A DNA stretch of 11,062 nucleotides. Origin: Baffinella frigidus. Lineage: Eukaryota > Cryptophyceae > Cryptomonadales > Baffinellaceae. The translations under genes and the position numbers were made by a program. Of the stretch, positions 1 through 5,864 are shown piece after piece. A model generated the notes under the pieces. That model was not told where the DNA came from and ran no database searches. It saw nothing but the letters and a program-made list of their open reading frames with translations. Each line of letters starts with the position of its first letter. Within the stretch, counting starts at the first letter, position 1. Where the stretch lies: contig MU646328.1 in the NCBI GenBank assembly GCA_026770585.1, forward strand, positions 114,748 to 125,809, read 5' to 3'.

Positions 1-40
1 CAGGGTTCAGGGTTCAGGGTTCAGGGTTCAGAGTCCAGGG
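1..40. repeat. Telomere-like heptamer block (TTCAGGG)n
   Basis: The window opens with four to five tandem copies of CAGGGTT, which decay into gagtccagggg and then gtaaagggttagtt. This is one base from the TTTAGGG telomere heptamer found in plants and many algae. Similar degenerate blocks recur at 3336-3438, 4878-5610, 5829-5857 and 6279-6400, so this is interstitial telomere-like sequence and not evidence of a chromosome end. Confidence 0.8.
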
Positions 41-66
41 GTAAAGGGTTAGTTAGGCACCGCGTC
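31..66. repeat. Third copy of the UBR exon-end/intron-start junction
   Basis: On the minus strand this reads as a short relative of the junction at the 3' end of the UBR exon. The sequence gacgcggtgcctaactaaccc matches the GCG-GTGCCTAACCCC that ends the exon at 548/547. Only about 25 bases are alike, and part of that is telomere-like. It could be a remnant of the same duplication that produced the better copy at 331-394. The call rests on the shared GCACCGCG and AGGGGTTAGG words. Confidence 0.4.
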
Positions 67-135
67 AGGGGCAAAGGACCGCTCATGCCACTTCAGGGCA
101 CCGTCAGCCCCAGATATCCGGGGTAACATCACCAT

Positions 136-266
136 CCACACGGTGGACTACGAACCTTTCATCAAAAGTCACATTGGCAATTAACTTTAAGGATTTTCTG
201 GTGCAACTTGGTCACGTAACACCCTGAATTCCAGCCCCAACGAAACCCGCGTAGCCCACCGTGTGC
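136..266. mobile_element. Foldback MITE-like element, CCACAC family (copy 1)
   Basis: The ends are inverted repeats: CACACGGTGGACTACG (137-152) and CGTAGCCCACCGTGTG (250-265) pair at 15 of 16 positions. The element is about 130 bp, has no ORF, and its ends resemble those of the elements at 9433-9591 and 10793-10957 (CCACAC then GG, CTACGAA). No target-site duplication is clear. It lies in the presumed intron or 3' part of the minus-strand UBR gene. Confidence 0.6.
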
Positions 267-330
267 GGTTCCCGGTACACACCGAAGAAAAGGACCCACT
301 TACGGTTCAAAAGAGTACCCTGTAGTCTTT

Positions 331-394
331 TGAGTGGTAAGGGGTGAAGGGTTGGTTACGCGCGAAAGATCTCGTCGAGCTGCTGCACGGCGGA
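331..394 (-). pseudogene. Decayed duplicate of the 3' end of the UBR exon
   Basis: The stretch aligns with 526-585, the last roughly 12 codons of the UBR exon plus the start of its presumed intron. Read on the minus strand it gives A-V-Q-Q-L-D-E-I-F-R-A followed by a stop. The intact exon gives A-V-Q-E-Q-L-D-E-L-F-H-A. The copy has lost one codon and carries several substitutions. It keeps a GT (GTAACC) where the intact exon has GTGCCT. Similarity fades beyond 394, so only the exon end and its donor were copied. It could be a pseudo-exon or an alternative 3' exon end, and the in-frame stop favours decay. Confidence 0.6.
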
Positions 395-426
395 TTCCGA
401 AGGAAAAATATGGCCAACTCACACAA

Positions 427-474
427 TATCCGTAGGAACCCCCCTTTGTCCCTACGCTATCGCTAACCGTAGGG
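427..474. mobile_element. Fragment of the CCACAC-family element
   Basis: ATCCGTAGGAACCCCCCT and the following TTGTCCCTACG plus ACCGTAGGGT match the interior of the 10793-10957 element, and the reverse complement of 9433-9591 (TATGTCCCTACGGGTTGCCTACCG). The ends are missing. The piece sits just left of the stop of the UBR open frame and is a truncated copy. Confidence 0.6.
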
Positions 475-490
475 TCGTGTGTCTCGCCGC

Positions 491-1459
491 TTATAGGTTG
501 TTCACGAAATGCCATCGAAGTCCGCTGAGTGGTGAGGGGTTAGGCACCGCGTGGAAGAGCTCGTCGAGCTGCTCCTGCACGGCGGGCGGGGCGTCGGCGT
601 AGAGCCAGAGGAAGCGCTCCAGGTGCGTCCCGGAGCGGTGCAGCGGCGCGATGTTGCGCCCGCGCGCCCCGACGTGGCACTTGTGCACCTCCACGCCGGG
701 GCGCGTGAGGAGGATGGCCATGACCTGGCGCGGGCGCTCCATCGCAGCTGCGGTGTTGCACATCTTGAGGACGTCGACGCACTCCTGCGGGGAAAGCGGG
801 GCCCCGCCGCCCCAGAAGTCGGCGCGCGGGTCGTCGCGCCCGGGCTCGAGCGAGAGCGCGAGCATGTCGAAGATGGTGTCGAAGAGCTTCGGCCCGACGC
901 AGGTGTTTGACTTGTCCATCAGCGCGGCCGCGGTGCACATTTGCTTGAACCCCGCACAGTTGGCGTGCCTCGTGCAGAAGCTCGAGGGGTTCCACGCCTC
1001 CTGGTCACCGCAGTCGCAGCAGCCGCCCCCGCTCTTCACCAGGCGAAAGTTGTGGTTCACGCACGGGGAGTGCATGAAGCACTCCACGCACATCACGCAC
1101 GTTGGGTCCACACCGCAGTCCAGACACTTGTATGCCGTCTCCCCCGCCGGTATGCGCCCCCCACACGGCGCTGGAGCTTTATAATTAGCGCCAGCCAGAA
1201 TGTCGCGTTGAATTTGGGCCAGCAACGCCGTGCAGCCTGAGAGAAACGGTGATCTTGCGAGCTGATGCAGGTGCCGGGCGATTGGGCAGTCGGGCTCTGC
1301 GACGGCTGGCGGGTCCAGCTCGTTCCGGCAGAACCGCAAAAACTCCTGCACGTCTCCGGAAAACATGCGGGGGCGCTCAACGATCTCGGCCTCCGGGCTC
1401 TGAAGCAGGAAGGACCGGAAGAGATCTGAGAGGTCGCACCCGCCCACCTGGCTGAGCAT
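491..1459 (-). CDS. UBR-box N-recognin, N-terminal exon (UBR1-like E3 ubiquitin ligase), partial
   Basis: Role from family knowledge: the UBR box binds basic N-terminal residues of proteins (type-1 N-degrons) so that the E3 ligase can ubiquitinate them. Numbering from the ATG at 1459-1457, the UBR box spans about residues 99-165 (window 1165-965). Visible zinc ligands are C99, C112, C115, C124, C127, C133, H136, C148, C150, C162 and H165. The blocks GETAYKCLDC, DPTCVMC and CDCGDQEAW are typical. Acidic D118, D149 and D152 occupy the substrate-binding positions. Family members run to roughly 1,700-2,000 residues; here the frame closes after 322. The open frame reaches back to a TAG at 1489-1487, and AG at 1479-1478 looks like a splice acceptor (gcacgcag). 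At residue A304 the sequence becomes GCG-GTGCCT, a likely donor, so the true exon is probably 548-1477 and the last 18 residues are intron read-through. The rest of the gene should lie left of base 1. The family call is strong; the boundaries are not. Confidence 0.88.
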   Translation of the reverse strand: MLSQVGGCDLSDLFRSFLLQSPEAEIVERPRMFSGDVQEFLRFCRNELDPPAVAEPDCPIARHLHQLARSPFLSGCTALLAQIQRDILAGANYKAPAPCGGRIPAGETAYKCLDCGVDPTCVMCVECFMHSPCVNHNFRLVKSGGGCCDCGDQEAWNPSSFCTRHANCAGFKQMCTAAALMDKSNTCVGPKLFDTIFDMLALSLEPGRDDPRADFWGGGAPLSPQECVDVLKMCNTAAAMERPRQVMAILLTRPGVEVHKCHVGARGRNIAPLHRSGTHLERFLWLYADAPPAVQEQLDELFHAVPNPSPLSGLRWHFVNNL

Positions 1460-1477
1460 CTCGCCAAAAGGCAAGTG

Positions 1478-1862
1478 GGCTGCGTGCTAATGGGCCGCAA
1501 ATTCGTCTTCTCGTCCCCAAAGGTGCCCCCCGACAGCCTGCCCTTGAGTTTTTTCCTAAGTCAATTCAGTTGACTTCTGAATTAGAATTGGTGAAAGCGG
1601 CGACCAACCGACAACCTTATCCATGTTTGTAAAGCGACTCGGCCGCGGATAATGAATTCAACACGACTGTTCTACACGATCCGTGATGTCACGAGACCGG
1701 TTTCCTTTTAGGTTTCATGACCGGCACGTCCCCCACACGGGGACGTGCCGTTTCATGGTCAAAATATTTCTGTTTGGTCGTTTCGCAACTCCGAGATCTT
1801 CGTTCCGCCTCGCCGCTTACGCCCGCGCCCCTCTTCTCTCCTGGCGGCACGGGGCCTGGCAG
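1478..1862. other. Divergent gene-free interval with two hairpins
   Basis: No convincing coding frame is present. The stretch lies between the minus-strand UBR exon and plus-strand candidate exons, so it may be an intron or a shared upstream region. It holds a small inverted repeat, AATTCAG/CTGAATT (1563-1569 and 1577-1583). It also holds a strong perfect hairpin at 1722-1750: 12-bp arms CGGCACGTCCCC and GGGGACGTGCCG around a CACAC loop. No promoter motif can be assigned with confidence. Confidence 0.5.
1722..1750. other. Perfect 12-bp stem, 5-nt loop hairpin
   Basis: The arms CGGCACGTCCCC (1722-1733) and GGGGACGTGCCG (1739-1750) are exactly complementary, with loop CACAC. The word TTTCATG occurs on both sides (1713-1719 and 1751-1757). 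This could be the core of a small foldback element. A terminator role is not supported, since no T tract follows and the DNA is eukaryotic. Confidence 0.6.
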
Positions 1863-1991
1863 ACGCGCCGGCGGAGTTGCTGCGCGAGGAGCCACATCAG
1901 TGGGCTCTGTGGGGGCTCGTCGGGCCGATTTTGGAAGTCTTTCCCACCCGCTCCCAGCACCACATGCTCTACACTGCCGCTGTTTTGTCGT
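1863..1991 (+). CDS. Candidate internal exon of an unrecognised gene (exon A)
   Basis: I do not recognise the protein. After a pyrimidine-rich stretch ending in CAG (1860-1862), an open frame reads D-A-P-A-E-L-L-R-E-E-P-H-Q-W-A-L-W-G-L and continues through V-G-P-I-L-E-V-F-P to Y-T-A-A-V-L-S. A GTGCGC that could be a donor starts at 1992. The composition is protein-like (W, H, M, mixed charges), unlike the Arg/Pro-rich shadow frames. There is no ATG, which fits an internal exon. Joining 1991 to 2125 across a 133-bp GTGCGC...CTCAG intron keeps the frame open into exon B. The overlapping minus-strand frame is Arg/Ala-rich and judged a shadow. Coding status is uncertain without transcript data. 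Confidence 0.3.
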
Positions 1992-2124
1992 GTGCGCTAC
2001 CCAAACGCACCTGAACAACGGGAACGCGTCCCAGCAGAGAGACCAGTTCCCTCTCTCTTCTTGATCTCGCTCGACAACCCCCCGCCACCTTCACGCTGCG
2101 TGGCTGATCCCTGCCCGCCCTCAG

Positions 2125-2201
2125 CGCAGGAACTCATGAACGATCATTTCCTCGGCGGGCTTCCCAGCTTCCTCGATCCGAGCCTGCGGGGTCACTTCCA
2201 G
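2125..2201 (+). CDS. Candidate internal exon of an unrecognised gene (exon B)
   Basis: No family was recognised. The sequence from 2130 reads E-L-M-N-D-H-F-L-G-G-L-P-S-F-L-D-P-S-L-R-G-H-F-Q. It is bounded by CAG just before 2130 (or CAG before 2125) and by a strong donor, CAG|GTACAA, after 2201. A 72-nt exon from 2130 would be phase 0 at both ends; starting at 2125 it joins exon A in phase 1. A further short acceptor-donor block follows near 2270-2302 (gacccag, then about 31 nt encoding S-H-F-D-I-R-P-H-H-F, then GTGAGA) and could be a microexon. The splice sites are better evidence than the short peptide. Confidence 0.35.
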
Positions 2202-2401
2202 GTACAACCAAAAGTTAAGAGGTGCAACGCTTCCTGAGAGCGCTGTTCTTTAACACCGACCCACTGACCCAGTCTCATTTTGACATTCGGCCGCACCATT
2301 TTGGTGAGACCGGGAGTTTTTTTCACCGCACGTGGACGAATTCGTACCACATACCCAGACCGTCGACTTGAGAATAGCCCGTCAAGCCGACTGACCATCG
2401 G

Positions 2402-2536
2402 CCCTCACGGCCTGAGCAAAACGTCGAATTTCGATTTGGGATTTCAAGGGGGTTGAAGTCGGAATCCGACTTCACGGCTCCAATTCCCCTCGAAACCGGG
2501 AAATCGAAAATGGATGATTTGCTCAGGCCGTGAGGG
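2402..2536. mobile_element. Foldback MITE-like element with perfect 19-bp terminal inverted repeats
   Basis: The termini CCCTCACGGCCTGAGCAAA (2402-2420) and TTTGCTCAGGCCGTGAGGG (2518-2536) are exact reverse complements. The interior is also roughly palindromic: TGAAGTCGGA and TCCGACTTCA face each other around the centre, and cgaatttcgattt opposes aaatcgaaaa. The 135-bp element has no ORF. No target-site duplication is obvious. This is a non-autonomous element, with no second copy seen here. Confidence 0.8.
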
Positions 2537-3153
2537 TTGGAGGGAGGTAGCGCTGGTTCTTCAGCTGAGTATTGGAAGGGAGCCAGCCCACCCCCCGGAG
2601 CAAGATGTTTTAGGTAGTAGTTAGTCGCCTTCCAGACGGTGCTGCGGGTGATAACGACGCAGCGAAGAAGATTTTCTCCCGCTGAGCGTTGGCTGGAGCG
2701 TCGGCGCAGTCGTAGGGAGCGGAGGGAGGGGGGCTATGCCTTGTCAGCAGAAACGTTTTAAAAATACAACGTTTCCTTAGAAAACTTAGCACTTGGTCCG
2801 TAAGGGGTTGAATGGTGCGGACGAGGGATTCCCGGGGCTAAAAAATCCGGGATTTCTCGGACCGTTAAGCTCCAAAAAGCGTTGCCCTCCCACTGTCCCT
2901 TTAGGTCCTCCAGGTTTTGCGAGGTACCACCATATGCGGACAGTGGAACTTATCTGCAGGATGGCTCCTTTGTTTCCAGCATCGAACCCTCCAGTGTCGA
3001 GGAACTGAGCAGGACCAGCCGAAGGGTGATCCCCGCTGAGTCACAGGGGACGGAGGGTGGGGGGCGCCCTCACTGGGATGGGCACGCATGGAGGACGCTG
3101 TCCATGGAGGACGGCAACAGCGGAGGCGCTCCGAGAGGGTACCTCAGGGTTTC
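2537..3153. other. Gene-free stretch with a weak coding-like frame
   Basis: I see no recognisable gene. On the plus strand between about 2914 and 3010 a frame reads P-P-Y-A-D-S-G-T-Y-L-Q-D-G-S-F and onward to S-S-V-E-E-L-S. It looks mildly protein-like and follows two possible acceptors (TTTAG at 2904, CCAG at 2913). Nothing confirms it. The word CATGGAGGACG occurs twice near 3088-3114, and a small hairpin lies around 2831 (TCCCGG/CCGGGA). Confidence 0.3.
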
Positions 3154-3303
3154 ATCCGGGAACATGTTCAGTTTAAAAGAAAATGACCTATCAAACCGGG
3201 TTCTGGTCCTAATCAAATTTACTTAGGGCCCTAATTAACCTTCGTCCAACTCCTATGAACAAATAGGGATCCGTTTTCTTTTAGATTAAACATGTCCCCG
3301 GAT
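3154..3303. mobile_element. Foldback MITE-like element, ATCCGGGGACATG family (copy 1)
   Basis: The left end, ATCCGGGAACATGTTCAGTT then TAAAAGAAAA, pairs imperfectly with the right end, TTTTCTTTTAGATTAAACAT then GTCCCCGGAT. The interior (TCAAACCGG, AGGGCCCTAATTA-ACCTTC, TAGGGA) recurs collinearly at 4030-4181. At about 150 bp with no ORF it is a non-autonomous element. No clear target-site duplication. Confidence 0.85.
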
Positions 3304-3335
3304 TAGGTTTAGGTGGATGCGGAGCGAGTCCCCTG

Positions 3336-3438
3336 GTTTTGGGGTTTGGGGTTTGGGGTTGGTGGTTTCGGGATTAGGGTTTGGGGTTTGGGGTGTGGGG
3401 TTTGGGATTTTGGGGGTTTGGGTTCAGGGTTTGACAGA
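3336..3438 (+). repeat. Telomere-like G-rich block (TTTGGGG variants)
   Basis: Irregular copies of GGGGTTT, GGGATTAGGGTTT and GGGTTCAGGG run for about 100 bases with G runs on one strand, giving several G-quadruplex-forming segments. The Gly/Trp/Val-rich open frames across it are compositional artefacts. Confidence 0.8.
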
Positions 3439-3563
3439 TCGCCCCCGGCCGATCTCAGCTCTGTCTCCGTCCATTTGGTCTCGCCAATTAGGTGAGCTTT
3501 GATGCCACTATGGGCCCTAGGCCGACTTGGGGTCCAGGTGTGTGTGTGCGCATGGCAACCATT

Positions 3564-3671
3564 GGTATCCCTTCAGTGACCAACGGGTGAATAATCGCCC
3601 GTGGAAGCCCTAGGCAGGTCCTAGGGCCCTACGGTAGGGCGTATGCGCCTACTGGTCACTTAAGGGATACC
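3564..3671. mobile_element. Foldback element, TATCCCTTAAGTGGC family (copy A)
   Basis: The terminal inverted repeats GGTATCCCTTCAGTGACCA (3564-3582) and TGGTCACTTAAGGGATACC (3653-3671) differ at one position. The core contains CCTAGGCAGGTCCTAGG, CCCTACGGTAGGGC and GTATGCGCCTACT, shared with 8895-9003 and, inverted, with 5945-6067. The element is 108 bp and has no ORF. A stray piece of the same core (TATGGGCCCTAGGC) lies at about 3510-3523. Confidence 0.85.
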
Positions 3672-3781
3672 TGCACACGCCCCATGTGAGGACCACCCGT
3701 CAGCCGGTTCTGCTGAGATCCTCTGCACCGGGAGGTTTGATGCTTGAAACAAAGCAGGGCCATCCTGCAGAACCAGGTCCA

Positions 3782-3837
3782 GTGTCCGCCTATGGTGGGA
3801 GTTTAAACCGTGTCCGCCTATGGTGGGATTTTAAGAA
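3782..3837. repeat. Tandem duplication, 28-bp unit (two copies)
   Basis: GTGTCCGCCTATGGTGGGA followed by GTTTAAACC (3782-3809) is repeated at 3810-3837 with a few changes toward the end. It lies in a gene-free stretch (3672-4029), where the remaining sequence shows only a short self-complementary segment around TCCTTAAGGA. Confidence 0.8.
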
Positions 3838-4029
3838 CATACGGGCCATAAAAGAGCCCGGGCTCTTCCCCGCTCGAAATTTCCGGATCTGCTGCTTCTT
3901 CTTCTTTAATACTCTCGACACAGGTCCTAAATGAGGCCCTTGAGCCTTGAGTTGAGTGAATCAAGAGTTTATGGTCCTTAAGGAACGGGCCTACCCCCAC
4001 ACCCAGCACGCCAACTCGCGAATAGGCTC

Positions 4030-4181
4030 ATCCGGGGACATGTTTAATTTAAAAGAAAATGGCCCATCAAACCGGATTCTGCCCTAATTAAGAATACGTA
4101 GGGCCCTAATTATTAACCTTCTTTCAACACCCATAAACACTTAGGGACCTTTTTTCTTTAAAATTAAACATGTCCCCGGAT
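4030..4181. mobile_element. Foldback MITE-like element, ATCCGGGGACATG family (copy 2)
   Basis: This is the second copy of the 3154-3303 element in the same orientation. The left end ATCCGGGGACATGTTTAATT then TAAAAGAAAA pairs almost perfectly with the right end, TTTCTTTAAAATTAAACATG then TCCCCGGAT. It is better preserved than copy 1. The flanking word GCTCATCCGGGG (4026-4037) recurs inverted as CCCCGGATGAGC at 4369-4380, beyond the next element, so part of a larger inverted structure may be present. Confidence 0.85.
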
Positions 4182-4236
4182 TAAGCCAGCCAACCTGGTG
4201 CCGCGCCAGCGAGCAGGCCATGACGCGCGCGCTGAT

Positions 4237-4356
4237 CTTTAGTTTGACGGCCACGAAAATCTTTAGTTTGATGGCCACGAAAATTACTACACGACTGCTT
4301 TAATATTACTTATAACAACGAACCGTGTAGTAATTTTCGTTGACCTCAAACTAAAG
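4237..4356. mobile_element. Foldback MITE-like element with a tandemly duplicated left end
   Basis: The 33-bp arms at 4261-4293 (CTTTAGTTTGATGGCCACGA then AAATTACTACACG) and 4324-4356 are complementary at about 30 positions around an AT-rich 30-nt loop. The first 24 bases of the left arm are also present immediately upstream (4237-4260) as a head-to-tail duplicate. There is no ORF. The partial duplication suggests replication slippage or an aberrant insertion at the left terminus. Confidence 0.82.
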
Positions 4357-4562
4357 AAAAATAGGTTTCCCCGGATGAGCGCCGCGCTCGTAGTCGACTA
4401 GCGCTGCTGCGCGCGCGCCAGCTCGCGACTCAACGTATTTTGAGAACTGCGGGGAACTCCGTTAGGCGTGTCTACCCCACCACAACCCGTTAGCCTGATG
4501 CAGCGCTGGAGAGCAGGCCGGCGCTAGTGGCGGCGGAGGCGTCCTCTGACTTTACCCGGGGG
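4357..4562. other. Gene-free GC-rich stretch
   Basis: I see no recognisable gene. The stretch begins with an inverted remnant (CCCCGGATGAGC) of the 4026-4037 word. A minus-strand frame ending in a stop at 4490 is Ala/Ser/Pro/Thr-rich with repeated P-T-A-P-type triplets (4490-4630) and could be low-complexity coding sequence. It is equally explained by the 9-bp repeat it overlaps. Confidence 0.3.
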
Positions 4563-4620
4563 GGCATTGGAGCCATTGGGGCCATTGGCGCCGTTGGGGC
4601 GCTTGGAGCCGTTGGGGCGG
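4563..4620. repeat. 9-bp minisatellite (GCCATTGGG-like)
   Basis: About six degenerate units of GNCATTGGG/GCCGTTGGG run in tandem. Because the unit is a multiple of three, every frame stays open and gives periodic peptides (Gly-Ala-Ile/Val on the plus strand, Pro-Asn-Gly or Ala-Pro-Met on the minus strand). No frame is favoured. Confidence 0.75.
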
Positions 4621-4663
4621 TAGCGGGTGGCGTTGTCCCCGTCCGAGGGGGCGGGCTCCCCAA

Positions 4664-4735
4664 ATTCCCATCCACGGGAATTCAAGAATTCCCATCCGCG
4701 GGAATTCAAGAATTCCCATCCGCGGGGATTCACGC
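4664..4735. repeat. 24-bp tandem repeat built of palindromes (three units)
   Basis: The units at 4664-4687, 4688-4711 and 4712-4735 each begin ATTCCCATCC and contain GGGAATTCAAGA. Across each junction, GGGAATTCAAGAATTCCC forms an inverted repeat with a 2-nt centre. The unit length keeps frames open and yields an 8-residue periodic peptide, so the ORFs here are not independent evidence for a gene. Confidence 0.85.
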
Positions 4736-4800
4736 TGGGTTGCCCAAACCGCCTCACGCGTGGATGCCCGGGGCGCCGATGGGGAGGGGCGCGGGGAGGG

Positions 4801-5320
4801 GGGGGCAGGCGGTGGAGCATGACGGGGCGTTGCATCGCCGGAAGGTGCCCCGCACTACAATTTTGTGAACGTCATAACCCTAAACCCTTAAAACCTGAAG
4901 CCGGGTTGGGTTGGACATAAAACATAAGGCCGGTTTGGGTTAACGGGTTTGGGTTTGGGTTGCAACATACACCTAAGACCGTGAACCGCCATTGCAAGAT
5001 ACACCTACACCCTACACGCACACCCACAACCATGAACCTTGCATTCGGGAGGGGTGCGGGGGGTGGGGGGGCAGGCTGCGGATCATGACGGGGCGGTGCG
5101 TCTCCGGAAGTTGCAACCCTAAACCCGCACCCTGAACCCTCACCCTAAACCCGCGCCCAAAACCATGGATCTGTGCACCCCAAACCCTAACCCTCAACGT
5201 GAAACGACCTGAAAAGTGGAGGGCGGGGGGAGGGGCAAGCAAGCGGCGGAGTATGACGGGGCCGCGCGTCTCCGGAAGGTGAGAAGAACTGCATTTTTAT
5301 GAACGCCATACACCTGAACC
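4801..5320. repeat. Higher-order repeat: three copies of a conserved ~50-bp block
   Basis: Blocks at 4801-4888, 5065-5120 and 5231-5320 share GGGGCAGGC-like starts, ATGACGGGGC, and CGTCTCCGGAAG (CATCGCCGGAAG in the first copy). The first and third also share GAACGCCATA/GAACGTCATA further on. They are spaced by telomere-like sequence. On the minus strand the block encodes R-P-V-M-[IL]-[RH] in two copies, which may hint at an ancient coding origin. No family was recognised. Confidence 0.6.
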
Positions 5321-5610
5321 CTTTAGCTGGTTTGGGTTCAAGGGTTAAGGTTTATGTTGCAGCATATAGGTTTATGTTGCAACATCAACCTAAAACCTTT
5401 GACCGCCTTCGCAACATACACCTGAACCCTACACGCGCACCCACAACCATGCGCCTTGAAATCTGCACCCCAAATCCCGGCGCTCCCTCCTTGCAACCAT
5501 ATGGCAGTTGATTTCCATCTACCGCCATTGCAACCCTAGACCCAAATCCCAAACCCGCACCCACAACCATGCGTTTTGCACCCTGCACCCTAAACCCGGC
5601 GCCCCCCCCT
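4878..5610 (-). repeat. Degenerate telomere-like (CCCTAAA) region with repeated segments
   Basis: CCCTAAACCC, CCTGAACCC, CCCAAACCC and TTTGGGTT words are scattered through about 700 bases. Longer segments also recur. ACCCACAACCATG occurs at about 5023, 5439 and 5561, with variants near 5153 and 5679. Around 4960-5010 and 5370-5430, TTGCAACAT, ACCGCC and ACACCT(A/G)ACCC recur in the same order. No gene is supported. The short ORFs follow the repeat, and the region may be intronic or 5' to the bHLH gene. Confidence 0.65.
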
Positions 5611-5635
5611 CTGAAGGAGAAGCACACGCGTGTGG
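5605..5635 (+). pseudogene. Partial duplicate of the bHLH exon-1 acceptor and 5' end
   Basis: ccctctgaag followed by GAGAAGCACACGCGTGTGGA matches 5854-5884 (ccctccgaaag, then GAGAAGCACAAGCTTGTGGA) with few changes. Translated in the same phase it gives E-K-H-T-R-V-D-H-Q-P, where exon 1 has E-K-H-K-L-V-E-R-N-R. The Glu and Arg needed for E-box contact are lost and similarity ends soon after. The pyrimidine tract and AG are retained, so it could still act as a decoy acceptor. Confidence 0.6.
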
Positions 5636-5691
5636 ACCATCAACCGACAGTGCAACTCGAAACCAACCCGGCAACTCACGCCCACAACCAT

Positions 5692-5830
5692 CCACTTAGC
5701 AGCGGCCGAGTTCCTTCCCCCCCGGATATCCGGGGAAAATGCGGTTACAACCCAATGCAAAAGGATAAGATTCTAGTACAAGTGGTTTAGATGGACTGTA
5801 TCCGTGAAGCCCCCGGTGGCTGCTAAGTGG
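5692..5830. mobile_element. Foldback MITE-like element with 12-bp terminal inverted repeats
   Basis: CCACTTAGCAGC (5692-5703) and GCTGCTAAGTGG (5819-5830) are exact inverted repeats. The flanks AACCAT and AACCCT, immediately outside, resemble an imperfect 6-bp target duplication. Near the left end is a perfect 16-bp palindrome, CCCCGGATATCCGGGG (5720-5735). There is no ORF. The element separates the exon-1 duplicate from exon 1. Confidence 0.7.
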
Positions 5831-5864
5831 AACCCTGAACCCTGAACCCTGAACCCTCCGAAAG

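Noticed and set aside
1-40. True chromosome end
   Set aside because: The block is only about 40 bp, it decays immediately, and similar blocks occur throughout the interior.
540-1455. Other open frames on both strands across the UBR exon (for example 551-910 plus and 651-1184 plus)
   Set aside because: They are GC-rich shadows, mostly Arg/Ala/His/Pro, while the minus frame carries the complete UBR-box pattern.
1722-1750. Rho-independent terminator
   Set aside because: No T tract follows the stem and nothing else in the window is bacterial.
1689-2018. Minus-strand frame opposite candidate exon A
   Set aside because: Arg/Ala/Pro-rich with no motif. The plus-strand reading has better composition and splice sites.
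3313-3502. Gly/Trp/Val-rich open frames
   Set aside because: They are direct readings of the GGGGTTT repeat.
5012-5627. Short ORFs on both strands in the CCCTAAA-like region
   Set aside because: Their peptides follow the repeat words (ACCCACAACCATG and similar) and show no protein features.
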